A stretch of DNA of 48,495 nt from an uncultured Oscillospiraceae bacterium (GCA_949743955.1 CATJVQ010000018.1:1-48495); one strand, 5' to 3'; positions 1 through 6,948 are shown, counted from the stretch's first letter. Made by a program: numbers and translations. The notes: generated from the letters alone by a model not told the origin.

Positions 1-35
1 CTTTACACCATCGCCGCCGGAAAAGGCTTGTCCTA

Positions 36-410
36 CTAACAATCCAGTGTTTTCAACGGTTTCCAGCCATGTTGTTCTTGTATGGTCGCCCCATCTGCTG
101 CAAGATCCTCATGCAGATCGGTAATGACATCACCTGTTGACTGAAGGGTCGCAACGCTGAACGGCACGCCGTTCGCATCGACAGGGTAGAGGCCGGTTGT
201 GTGATCCACGTAGTAAGATGCAAATCCGCCCTTTTGTATTTCTTCCGGCGTGAGGTTGCGCGTAAGCTGGTAAACGATGGCGCAGATCATCTCTGCATGC
301 CCTAATTCTTCGGTACCTACATCAGTCAGCACGCCTTTTACCTGTGCATAGGGGGCGCTGTAACGTTGGCTGAGGTAGCGGGTGGCGGCGCCCATCTCCC
401 CATCAGGACC
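36..410 (-). CDS. cotJC: cotJC 3' part: manganese-catalase-like spore coat protein, interrupted by the element on its right
   Basis: This is the central and C-terminal part of a CotJC/manganese catalase family protein, a ferritin-like four-helix protein of the spore coat. The conserved GGPDGEMGAATRYLSQRY stretch, the metal-ligand-type EELGHAEM motif and the YVDHTTGLYP and GVPFSVATLQ blocks are all present. The open frame runs back to a GTG at 455, but the first 14 residues (SIILTCNDHLLPK) are not family-like and come from the mobile element. Homology begins at GGP, exactly where the AGGACC core lies. The missing N-terminus is encoded at 6598-6693, beyond the element. The C-terminus is also odd: after DLHEDLAAD it reads GATIQEQHGW... 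and stops at 36, with no AEQKAR-type last helix. The rejoined protein would be about 154 residues, against roughly 190 for the family as I know it, so a second defect or a short variant is possible. Confidence 0.85.
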   Translation of the reverse strand, partial: GPDGEMGAATRYLSQRYSAPYAQVKGVLTDVGTEELGHAEMICAIVYQLTRNLTPEEIQKGGFASYYVDHTTGLYPVDANGVPFSVATLQSTGDVITDLHEDLAADGATIQEQHGWKPLKTLDC

Positions 411-426
411 TCCTTTTGGTAAAAGG
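402..426. other. left attachment junction (cotJC 3' part / element)
   Basis: The core AGGACC is at 405-410. On the element side it continues TCCTTTTGGTAAAAGG, which itself contains the dyad CCTTTT-GGT-AAAAGG (412-426). In the minus-strand reading, GGT CCT are codons of cotJC. CC at 409-410 is the probable central dinucleotide. Confidence 0.8.
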
Positions 427-432
427 TGATCA

Positions 433-1752
433 TTACACGTCAAAATAATAGACACTGATACGGTTCGCCGTACGATCGAAAATGATCTCCTTTACGAAAG
501 CCAAAAGGACAGCATTTTTCCATACGCCATCCTGCGCGGAGCCAAGGAGTACGGGCAGTGTCCTGACCGCTCCGCCGCATGCCTGGACCGGACGTGGCAG
601 CATCAGTGCCTGTTCCAGCTCATTCCGCCGGACAGAAAACTCGTTGAGCCCGATGATGCCGTCCTCGTAGGCCAGGCGCAGACGATCCATCCTCTTTTGG
701 ATCTGTGCACGTTCATTTTTTTCACGCACTTCTCTTGGCGCCTCGCAGAAGGGGATACGCTCCTCCCCAAAATCCCGCTCAATACGGCTGAGGATACGCG
801 CCTCCAAGGCTGCATACGTGATGCTGTGTGAGACGGCACAGCGTCCTTTGGCGTAGGCGGCACACTGCATTCGCTCGCCGGTACGCACTATCATCCCACC
901 ACAGGCGGAGCAGCGCACCAGTCCGCGCAGCATATATCCTTCCCGGGACGGCGCTTCATGCCGTCCACGCCGTGATACACGCGCGAACCGCTCCTGAACG
1001 CGCCGGAAATCCTCGGGCGCTACCAGAGCTTCATGGGCCTTGGTATCCCCGATATACCCCATATAGACCGGATTGCGCAGCAGATAGAGTACGGAACGTG
1101 TTTCAAATGGATTGCCCCGCTTGGTCCGCAATCCAATGGCGTCCAGACGCCGGGCAATGCCGGAGGCACTCTCCCCGTCAAGGAACATCCGGAAAATCAT
1201 GCGGACAGTTTTGGCATGCTCCGGGTCGGGGACAAAGTGTCCCTGCCGCATGCGGTATCCGAGCGGCGGCGCACTCACGGGCTCCCCTCTGGAGCGTTTT
1301 TCTGCCATTCCCCGCCGGACTTCTTCGGCGAGGTTCAGGCTGTAATACTCATCCATCGCCTCAATCATGGCCTCAATGAGGATGGACAGCTTATCCTGCC
1401 CCACCGGCTCACTGACTGACACGACCTGAATTCCGCATTCCCGGCGTAAAAGCGCTTTATATACCACGGAGTCCTCCCGGCTGCGGGCAAACCGACTGTA
1501 TTTCCAGAGAAGAATGACATCAAACGGCCTCGGACATGTTTTGGCCATAGCAATCATCCTAAGAAATTCCGGACGCCTCTGCGCACTGCGTCCGCTGAGG
1601 CCTTCGTCAATAAAAACCAGATCTTCCGGCAGGCGCAGGCAGTGATGGAGCGCGTAGTCCCGGATAGCCTTAAGCTGGCTCTCCGGAGAATACTCTGTCT
1701 GATCGAGTGTTGAAACACGGATATAGGCCGCTGCGGTATGAATTGTCTGCAT
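433..1752 (-). CDS. large serine recombinase (element integrase/excisionase)
   Basis: This is a 439-residue serine recombinase that catalyses site-specific integration and excision through a phosphoserine-DNA intermediate. The N-terminal resolvase domain has AAAYIRVSTLDQ with catalytic Ser14, then DEGLSGRSAQRRPEF and LLWKYSRFARS. The recombinase domain follows (PLGYRM...GIARRLDAIGLRTKRGNPF...LLRNPVYMGY). A zinc beta-ribbon is marked by VRCSACGGMIVRTGERMQC and a later Cys. A short charged, partly helical segment ends in IIFDRTANRISVYYFDV. I chose ATG 1752 because AGGAGGGATACC lies just upstream; the open frame extends further but without family similarity. The stop codon is only 22 bp from the AGGACC core, so the gene sits at the very end of the element. 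It is somewhat shorter than many phage integrases of about 450-550 residues, but no domain is obviously missing. Confidence 0.93.
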   Translation of the reverse strand: MQTIHTAAAYIRVSTLDQTEYSPESQLKAIRDYALHHCLRLPEDLVFIDEGLSGRSAQRRPEFLRMIAMAKTCPRPFDVILLWKYSRFARSREDSVVYKALLRRECGIQVVSVSEPVGQDKLSILIEAMIEAMDEYYSLNLAEEVRRGMAEKRSRGEPVSAPPLGYRMRQGHFVPDPEHAKTVRMIFRMFLDGESASGIARRLDAIGLRTKRGNPFETRSVLYLLRNPVYMGYIGDTKAHEALVAPEDFRRVQERFARVSRRGRHEAPSREGYMLRGLVRCSACGGMIVRTGERMQCAAYAKGRCAVSHSITYAALEARILSRIERDFGEERIPFCEAPREVREKNERAQIQKRMDRLRLAYEDGIIGLNEFSVRRNELEQALMLPRPVQACGGAVRTLPVLLGSAQDGVWKNAVLLAFVKEIIFDRTANRISVYYFDV

Positions 1753-1842
1753 CCGGTATCCCTCCTGACACAGAGTATGAAACGCGTATGCGGTATAGGA
1801 CAAATCTCGACCTTCATACACTGGATTTCGAGGTGATGATAT

Positions 1843-2028
1843 ATGGCGAAAGGCGTTTTCCCTACGCCGGAGGAAGTTTCGTTTATGCTTCTGGACAGGG
1901 AAAAAGGGGAGGCGGTGCCGGTGGACAGCCTGCCTTTGGCACAGTGGGAGCGGCTGCGCGGACGTATCCTCTGGAATATCAGCCGTCAGCTTGCAGAAAT
2001 GGGGGACTGGAGTGAAAAACCCCCTTGA
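1843..2028 (+). CDS. small hypothetical protein in the element
   Basis: This 61-residue ORF (MAKGVFPTPEEVSFMLL...) diverges from the recombinase gene. A GAGGTGATG sequence lies about 8 bases before the ATG and could serve as ribosome binding site. The protein is acidic in its first half and has an amphipathic stretch (LAQWERLRGRILWNISRQLAEMG) that could form one or two helices. It has no signal peptide or membrane segment. I do not recognise a family. Small proteins next to integrases are sometimes excision-direction factors, but nothing in this sequence identifies it as one. It could also be a chance ORF. Confidence 0.45.
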   Translation: MAKGVFPTPEEVSFMLLDREKGEAVPVDSLPLAQWERLRGRILWNISRQLAEMGDWSEKPP

Positions 2029-2206
2029 AAAATTGTGCTGCGGACAAATTGAATCCGGCGGAGATCTGTGGTACAATACCCCCCTAGACAATCTGGCCCG
2101 GTTTGTTGGATTGCCATGCCATGCGGGCATAAACGTCAAAAAATAAAAATCCCTGTGGCATTAGCTGGCAGGCCGCAGGGGTGGGGAAAAGGACGAAGTC
2201 ACAGAT

Positions 2207-2920
2207 ATGGAACAGGATCAACAGATCAAGGCGAAAATCAGGAAACTGCTTGCCCTTTCAGGCAGTCCGAATGAAAACGAGGCGCGCTTGGCCCTCTGTA
2301 AGGCGAGGGAACTCATGTGTCAGCACCGGATCAGCGAAACAGATCTGCTCATGGAGACAGGATCCTTTACAGCGGAGGCGGGGATCATGTGCCGGGAAAC
2401 GGACGTGACCTTTTCTAAACGCCGCGTACCTTGGACCCTCCAGCTTGCCAACGTTTTTGCGGAAAACTGCCGGTGCCGCGCCTTTTCCCGCCGGAGGGGG
2501 CGCCAGCAGACGCGTACGGTCTGCCTAGTCGGTTTTCTCGGGGACGTGGATCTCTGTGAACACAGGCTTAAACGCGCGCTGAAGGAAATACAGCTTTGGA
2601 TGTATAACGCCGCGCGCCGGAATGGGGAGCTGTATACAAGGCAGGAATTCAGTCAAATTACAGACAGCTATGCCAGGGGCTACATCGCCGGGATTTATGC
2701 GGGTACCCACTGCCGGACAGGGGAGAAGGAGCAGGCGCTGGTTCCCCGATCCTTCGGTGAAGCGGACAGAGCGGTGGAAAATATGCGGGTGGAGCAGATC
2801 GTTCCTGAGAGGGAAGTGATCCGCGCCATTTTTAACATCGGCTATCATGACGGCCTTCGTTTCGACAGAGCTTGCCGGCTCGAATCACGTGAAGGAACCG
2901 GTGAATCCCCTACGGCATAG
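2207..2920 (+). CDS. DUF2786 domain protein
   Basis: The first 45 residues match the DUF2786 pattern: KIRKLLALSGSPNENEARLALCKARELMCQHRISETDLL, a helical hairpin often found in phage and mobile-element proteins. The rest (about residues 60-237) is basic, with RRGRQQTRTVCLVGFLGDVDLCEHRLKRAL and a tyrosine-rich DSYARGYIAGIYAGTHCRTGEKEQALV section, as in longer DUF2786 proteins. The function of the family is unknown to me. The ATG at 2207 has only a weak upstream purine stretch (AAAAGGACG). It is the second rightward gene of the element. A role in DNA or RNA transactions is only a guess from the basic composition. Confidence 0.75.
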   Translation: MEQDQQIKAKIRKLLALSGSPNENEARLALCKARELMCQHRISETDLLMETGSFTAEAGIMCRETDVTFSKRRVPWTLQLANVFAENCRCRAFSRRRGRQQTRTVCLVGFLGDVDLCEHRLKRALKEIQLWMYNAARRNGELYTRQEFSQITDSYARGYIAGIYAGTHCRTGEKEQALVPRSFGEADRAVENMRVEQIVPEREVIRAIFNIGYHDGLRFDRACRLESREGTGESPTA

Positions 2921-3065
2921 AATGAACGGAACCTTTATCATATGAATCTTTGATATTCTGATACCGCAGGACCGGGCCTGGGAGCCTGTGAAGGACAGTT
3001 TTCCCGGTTCGGCTTATTTTAGTTTTTAGATCAAAGATAAGCAAAAAACGGAAAGAGGGTCCGTC

Positions 3066-3812
3066 ATGCCCAGTATTTTCTTGAGTCCATCAACACAGGA
3101 ATATAACCAGTATATTGATACTGGAAACGAAAGGGAAGTCATGAATCAGCTCGCCGACGCGATGGAGCCCTATTTGCGTGCGAGCGGCATCCAGTTTACG
3201 CGCAACTCACCGGAGGGGAATGTGAACCTCTCCATAGAGCAGTCGAACAGCGGGCGGTTTGATTTACATGTCGCGCTGCATTCGAATGCGTCCCCAGAGA
3301 ACATGAGCGGCCAGCTTCAGGGGACGGATATTTATTACCAGCCGCACAGTACAGCATCGCGCCGGCTGGCGAATCTGCTGGTAGAGCACTTTCAGCAGAT
3401 TTACCCCTACCCGTGGATGGTCGATGCACTCTCCTCCACTTCTCTCGCCGAGGTGCGCCGCACGGTTGCGCCTGCCGTGCTCATCGAGGTGGCTTATCAC
3501 GATAACCCCGAGGATGCCAGGTGGATTCACGAGAACATAGACTCTATCGCGCGCGCCATCGTCCGTTCGCTGACGGAATATTTCGGCGTCCCGTTCCTGG
3601 AGCCGCAGCCGGAGAGGGTCGGGCGTGTCCATACCGGCGGGGGAAACCTGATGCTGCGCAGCCGCCCGAACACGGGCGCGCCCATCCTGGCCCGCATCCC
3701 CAACGGCGCGTCGGTCGTCGTTTACGGCATCACGCCCAGCTACTGGTTCGTCACCGGTTACGGCCCGAACGTGGGGTACGCCAGCGGGGATTACATCACG
3801 CTTCAGTCTTAA
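3066..3812 (+). CDS. N-acetylmuramoyl-L-alanine amidase (Amidase_3) with C-terminal SH3b domain
   Basis: This 248-residue peptidoglycan amidase cleaves the lactyl-L-Ala bond of cell wall. Amidase_3 spans about residues 1-175, with NEREVMNQLADAMEPYL (Glu22/Glu24), FDLHVALHSNAS (His72) and the catalytic-Glu motif LIEVAYHDNPEDA (Glu141). A bacterial SH3 domain at 185-248 (RVGRVHTGGGNLMLRSRPNTGA...GDYITLQS) should bind wall. The first zinc ligand normally found in a GHGG-type motif near the N-terminus is not visible; this position reads SPSTQEYNQY. I recall Clostridia homologues with the same SPSTQEYN start, so this may be a subfamily trait. There is no signal peptide, so release would need lysis or a holin, as for phage or mother-cell lytic enzymes. 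The B. subtilis skin element also carries an amidase (cwlA). The ribosome binding site is AAAGAGGG. Confidence 0.85.
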   Translation: MPSIFLSPSTQEYNQYIDTGNEREVMNQLADAMEPYLRASGIQFTRNSPEGNVNLSIEQSNSGRFDLHVALHSNASPENMSGQLQGTDIYYQPHSTASRRLANLLVEHFQQIYPYPWMVDALSSTSLAEVRRTVAPAVLIEVAYHDNPEDARWIHENIDSIARAIVRSLTEYFGVPFLEPQPERVGRVHTGGGNLMLRSRPNTGAPILARIPNGASVVVYGITPSYWFVTGYGPNVGYASGDYITLQS

Positions 3813-3815
3813 ACG

Positions 3816-3853
3816 AAAAACGTGCCGCAGAATTTCTGCGGCGCGTTTTCTTA
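3816..3853 (+). terminator. terminator after the amidase gene
   Basis: The stem GCCGCAGAA/TTCTGCGGC is extended by AAAACG/CGTTTT flanks and followed by TCTTAT. It lies between convergent genes, so it may serve both strands. Confidence 0.7.
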
Positions 3854-3880
3854 TATGCTTGCAGTCGGTTTGGATCTGGA

Positions 3881-4882
3881 TCATACGGCCAGAGGATGGT
3901 CTTTTTTCCGAGAATTCTCTTCCTCTAGGAATTCGAGCAGTTCGCTTACCGGTGAATTCCACTGACCGGGCAGGAGTGAATACTTTCCAATCAACCCGAG
4001 AAGCAGCTCCTTCGAGGGAACGGAAAAATCACGGTTCATCGCTTCTTCTCCGCTGATGCCGCCGATGTCAGGTGCATCCTCCTCCGATGATTTCGGCGTC
4101 AGCCGCACCGGAACAGGTTCGGTCTCTTTGGCCCATTCGCTCCCCTCGGGGAGAAGCTGGCGAAAGATGGCGATCATCCGCTCATTTTCCTCGTATTCTT
4201 CGATGAATCTTTCCGTAAAAGAAGCGGTATAGACCGCATCGCTGCCCGGCGGGAGCAGCCCGAACATCCAACTGTTTTCCTTAACAAAATCCCCACTGGT
4301 AACATAATCAAGCTGTGCCTGCTGATGCTTTCGGGCTTCGACTAGCCGTTCAATCATATTCGGGGCTGCCCAATACCGTTTATATCCGGTCTCAGTCGAA
4401 CCCAGAGTGAAAGCGTAGGGATCCTCGTGGTCGAAAACACATGACGGGGGCAGCTTGAGATAGCCGTGAAAAATTTCACCGATTGCAATCGCGTTCAGAT
4501 TGGTCATATCTGCCATCAGGTTGTAGTAATCCAGACGGGAGAGATTAGTAACATCATACCGGTTTCTGAGATCATCGATTTCATCCTGTGTGAGTTGGTG
4601 ATCCCCGGTTGCAACGACATTAAATGTTTTATCTGTCAGGGAAGAAAGGTCCTCATGAACCGTTGTGTCATTCCACATTGAGAGCGTCGACCAAAAACAG
4701 CTGTTGGCCTCAGGAGCTTTCCTCCTGAGCGCCTCGGCAAGACTGCTTGGATGGGTGGCTAGAGAATTTTCTGATTTTGTCTGGGCGGTTGCTGAAAGTG
4801 TGTCCGCAAACGATGCGGATATACTTTGCACGGATGAAGTCCTGTAATTTGCAGGATGGTTTTGAACGGATTGAACATTCAT
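3881..4882 (-). CDS. hypothetical protein, 333 aa
   Basis: I do not recognise a family. The first 60 residues are rich in Ser, Thr, Asn and Gln (SVQNHPANYRTSSVQSISAS...), then the chain becomes an ordinary acidic globular sequence. A possible EF-hand-like segment, GDHQLTQDEIDDLRNRYDV, occurs near residue 92 and begins with loop-like GDHQLTQDE. Another Asp/Asn-rich helical stretch follows (SRLDYYNLMADMTNLNAIAIGE). The C-terminus is Glu-rich and basic at the end. There is no signal peptide or membrane helix. The start ATG at 4882 has only a weak upstream GGAAGTGAT. The gene is the downstream neighbour of a secreted protein gene on the same strand inside the element, but a hairpin separates them. 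Confidence 0.6.
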   Translation of the reverse strand: MNVQSVQNHPANYRTSSVQSISASFADTLSATAQTKSENSLATHPSSLAEALRRKAPEANSCFWSTLSMWNDTTVHEDLSSLTDKTFNVVATGDHQLTQDEIDDLRNRYDVTNLSRLDYYNLMADMTNLNAIAIGEIFHGYLKLPPSCVFDHEDPYAFTLGSTETGYKRYWAAPNMIERLVEARKHQQAQLDYVTSGDFVKENSWMFGLLPPGSDAVYTASFTERFIEEYEENERMIAIFRQLLPEGSEWAKETEPVPVRLTPKSSEEDAPDIGGISGEEAMNRDFSVPSKELLLGLIGKYSLLPGQWNSPVSELLEFLEEENSRKKDHPLAV

Positions 4883-4912
4883 AAAATCACTTCCTTATTA
4901 TGAAATATAAAA

Positions 4913-4948
4913 TTGTCACCACATAAATTATTATCTATGTGGTGACAA
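4913..4948 (-). terminator. 13-bp perfect inverted repeat, probable terminator of the secreted-protein gene
   Basis: TTGTCACCACATA (4913-4925) pairs with TATGTGGTGACAA (4936-4948) around a 10-nt loop. In the minus-strand transcript the stem is followed by TTTTATATTT. Because it also lies 30 bp upstream of the 333-aa gene, an operator role is an alternative. Confidence 0.6.
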
Positions 4949-5023
4949 CCTATATGATTACAAAATCATACAGATTTGGACAGGCACGAAATAAACTAAA
5001 CTGATTTTTTACAAAAAATAAAT

Positions 5024-5539
5024 TTATTGTACTCGAATACCACCCATTTCAATATTATATACGGTATATCCACCAACAGTGCGATCGTAATATAATTCTT
5101 CTCTCCATGCAGTTCCTTGAATGAAACCATCCAAAAGAACAGTCTGGTTTTGAGAAGGCGTTCTCCTACGTAAAACATTTTTACTGCTGTCTTTCATCTG
5201 GATCATAGTCGCGTCTTTTGCATTAACATAATATTCTACATACCATCCCGCATAAGGATCATCTGCTTTTCTATATTTATTAAGCATCTGAGACTCTACA
5301 GTAATAAACCCCGGTTGAGTAATTCCCTCATACCAGTCAACATGTGCCACTCGTTGAAGTCGGTTAGATCGATATTTTAAGTATATAGTGGCGCTAGTGA
5401 ATCTCGGGTTATCATATCCAGCCAACGGCATTGCCTCATCTTCTAGCGGCTGAGCTGCTGTCGCAGTTCCCACAAAGAGTGTGAACACCATAACGATGCT
5501 CATCAAAAGGGTAACACATTTTTTGAAATTTGCCTTCAT
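5024..5539 (-). CDS. secreted hypothetical protein, AT-rich
   Basis: This 171-residue protein has a clear Sec signal peptide: basic MKANFKKC, a hydrophobic core VTLLMSIVMVFTLFVGTA and a cleavage-like TATAAQ at about residues 26-31. The mature part (about 140 residues) is beta-rich and aromatic (FTSATIYLKYRSNRLQ..., WYVEYYVNAKDATMIQ, YDRTVGGYTVYNIEMGG) and contains no cysteine. No known domain is recognised; a small cell-surface or wall-binding protein is possible. AGGAGGTAGTACTC upstream of ATG 5539 is a good ribosome binding site. The gene and its upstream 200 bp are markedly more AT-rich than the rest of the window, which suggests separate acquisition. Confidence 0.75.
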   Translation of the reverse strand: MKANFKKCVTLLMSIVMVFTLFVGTATAAQPLEDEAMPLAGYDNPRFTSATIYLKYRSNRLQRVAHVDWYEGITQPGFITVESQMLNKYRKADDPYAGWYVEYYVNAKDATMIQMKDSSKNVLRRRTPSQNQTVLLDGFIQGTAWREELYYDRTVGGYTVYNIEMGGIRVQ

Positions 5540-5755
5540 GAGTACTACCTCCTGTCACATCATAGTGAGAATATTGCCTGTCCATATCCTACCAATATAT
5601 TAGTCCTGATACAGGAAGAAATCAAGTATATATATATACAAATAAAATTACAAATACTATCAATAAATTACAAAAATTGAGAATTTATAAAATTCTTATG
5701 GAATTTCTCTTTAGATTTTTAATATGATAACACCACGCATATATTCACAATATAT
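5540..5755. other. AT-rich intergenic stretch within the element
   Basis: About 215 bases of very AT-rich DNA (runs such as TATATATATAC, AATAAAATTAC) hold no ORF of note. It probably contains the promoter of the secreted-protein gene; I could not single out one promoter. Confidence 0.4.
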
Positions 5756-5795
5756 AAGCCGGACGCGAAGAAAAGACATCGTTCGCGTCCGGCTT
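5756..5795 (-). terminator. terminator of the MTA/SAH nucleosidase gene
   Basis: AAGCCGGACGCGAA (5756-5769) pairs perfectly over 14 bp with TTCGCGTCCGGCTT (5782-5795), with a 12-nt loop. On the minus strand it is followed by ATATATTG. Confidence 0.75.
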
Positions 5796-5823
5796 CACAT
5801 ATGAAGCATGGGTTTCCTTTATC

Positions 5824-6507
5824 CTATCCGGCCATTAACCTCAATATCCCCGAAACGATCTCCGCGGCGCGTTCGGACGCTGTCTCGCCGTTCTTTTCAA
5901 AGTTTTCGATCCCCGCATGTTCGGCGGTGTCCGTTACAGTCCTTACAGCCAGAAACGGGATCCGATTCACGTAGCAGACATGCGCGGCGGCGCCTGTCTC
6001 CATATCGACACACAGGGGCGCAAACGCACGGTTAATCCTCTCCCGCCCCTCGTCCGCGATGAACTGATCGCCCGTGACCATCGTCCCGAACCGAATGGGG
6101 AACGGGCTGCCCTCGCTGTACCGCCTCGCGGCCTCGAGCAGACCCCGTCCCGGCTCGAAATAGGCGGATTTCATGTAGGGGTGATTCTCTATTAGGATGC
6201 CGTCTTCTATGTCGTGATAGGTGATTCGCGCGGAAATCACCGTGTCGAATAGGCGGACGCTCTCATCCATGCCGCCCGATGTCCCGGCGTTTATGATGAT
6301 ATCCACCCCGCAGAAGTCGATGAGAAGCTGCGCGGCGACAGCGGCGTTGACCTTGCCCACACCGCAGCATACGGCGGCAGCGGCAGCCTGTCCGATATTC
6401 CCCGTGAAGAAACGCAGCATGGCCTTTTCAGTGGCACGGCTCTCTCCCATCCGCTCTAAAAAGGGCGCCAGTTCCTGCTCGAGGGCGCATAAAATCCCAA
6501 CTTTCAC
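5824..6507 (-). CDS. mtnN: 5'-methylthioadenosine/S-adenosylhomocysteine nucleosidase
   Basis: This 227-residue MTAN/Pfs enzyme hydrolyses the glycosidic bond of MTA and SAH to adenine and a thioribose product, feeding methionine salvage and methyl-cycle detoxification in the cytosol. Family marks are MKVGILCALEQELAPF with the catalytic Glu, INAGTSGGMD, FGTMVTGDQFIAD, CVDMETGAAAHVCY (purine and ribose binding, with VDMET) and VRTVTDTAE holding the catalytic Asp. Length is normal (about 230). GGAGGAGAACGCG lies before ATG 6507. The gene is the last one before the right junction and therefore lies within the interrupting element, which is unusual: it is a housekeeping enzyme rather than a mobile-element gene, and would leave the chromosome if the element excised. 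Confidence 0.93.
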   Translation of the reverse strand: MKVGILCALEQELAPFLERMGESRATEKAMLRFFTGNIGQAAAAAVCCGVGKVNAAVAAQLLIDFCGVDIIINAGTSGGMDESVRLFDTVISARITYHDIEDGILIENHPYMKSAYFEPGRGLLEAARRYSEGSPFPIRFGTMVTGDQFIADEGRERINRAFAPLCVDMETGAAAHVCYVNRIPFLAVRTVTDTAEHAGIENFEKNGETASERAAEIVSGILRLMAG

Positions 6508-6579
6508 GCGTTCTCCTCCTTAAATATCCATTCTGTTTCCATTATACGCCAGGGGGGAGAACTTGTCGAGGGAGGGAAA

Positions 6580-6693
6580 TCATCTGCTTTTGCGAAAAGG
6601 ACCGCCTAACTGTGTGATGATGACCTTGGCGAGAGCGGGGCTTGTATTCTTGATATTTACCGGATGCTGTAATTTCTTTTCATAACACCACAT
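6580..6693 (-). CDS. cotJC: cotJC 5' part, interrupted after codon ~31
   Basis: The frame starts at ATG 6693, three bases after the cotJB stop and behind GGAGGAATAAGCC. It encodes MWCYEKKLQHPVNIKNTSPA, then LAKVIITQLGGP. The start MWxYEKKLQyPVxIK is diagnostic for CotJC. After GGP the frame enters element DNA, adds FRKSR and stops at 6580-6582. The continuation of the protein is at 410-36. If the element leaves by recombination at AGGACC, the codons GGC GGT CCT GAT are reconstituted. As it stands, only a 37-residue peptide could be made. Confidence 0.9.
   Translation of the reverse strand: MWCYEKKLQHPVNIKNTSPALAKVIITQLGGPFRKSR
6588..6606. other. right attachment junction (element / cotJC 5' part)
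   Basis: The element side reads TTTTGCGAAAAGGA (6588-6601), followed by CC (6602-6603) and then cotJC codons. Joined to the left element end, it gives a circle junction whose 14-bp arms TTTTGCGAAAAGGA and TTTTACCAAAAGGA (read inward) match at 12 of 14 positions around the CC dinucleotide. This is the form expected of a serine-recombinase attP site. Confidence 0.8.
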
Positions 6694-6696
6694 GGC

Positions 6697-6948
6697 TTAT
6701 TCCTCCTCCATGTTTTCCCACGGCCAGGGATCGTCGATCCATTTCCAGTTCCCGCCTGGATAGCTGGTCGCCTCAAGCGGACCATATTTGGCCTCGTACG
6801 CTTCCCGGGCGGCTTTTGCCTGTTCCAGATGCTTGCGGTAGTAGGCCTGCGCGTCAGCGTCGGTGGGATGCGTGTCGAGGAAGAGGCGCGCTTCAAACAG
6901 AGCGAAATCCTCGAGCTGCACGCGCCGGAGCATCATTTTTCTGTTCAC
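6697..6948 (-). CDS. cotJB: spore coat protein CotJB
   Basis: This 83-residue protein matches CotJB: a charged helical N-terminus (MNRKMMLRRVQLEDFALFEARLFLDTHPTDADAQAYY), a Tyr/Lys central helix ending in YEAKYGPL, and the aromatic tail GGNWKWIDDPWPWE characteristic of the family. CotJB is a component of the CotJ subcomplex of the inner spore coat, assembled in the mother cell with CotJA and CotJC. Its ATG overlaps the cotJA stop (ATGA), and it is followed after three bases by cotJC, the normal cotJABC order. The intact length and motifs suggest this operon is under selection despite the interruption of cotJC. Confidence 0.92.
   Translation of the reverse strand: MNRKMMLRRVQLEDFALFEARLFLDTHPTDADAQAYYRKHLEQAKAAREAYEAKYGPLEATSYPGGNWKWIDDPWPWENMEEE

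Larger units (their letters stand above)
405..6603. mobile_element. 6193-bp cotJC-intervening integrative element with a serine recombinase (skin-like)
   Basis: The two parts of cotJC lie at either side of this segment on the same strand, and both junctions carry the 6-bp sequence AGGACC (405-410 and 6598-6603). Removing the DNA between the copies joins codons for TQLGG and PDGEMG in frame, giving the conserved CotJC GGPDGE motif. The element encodes its own serine recombinase at the left end, reading outward into the junction. Cargo is a small ORF, a DUF2786 protein, an N-acetylmuramoyl-L-alanine amidase, two unknown proteins and an MTA/SAH nucleosidase. No capsid, tail or replication genes are present, so it is not an intact prophage. 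Excision during sporulation, as for skin in sigK, is an inference from the architecture. Confidence 0.9.

Noticed and set aside
433-3812. Complete prophage
   Set aside because: Only a recombinase, a DUF2786 protein and an amidase are phage-like; no structural, packaging or replication genes lie within the 6.2 kb.
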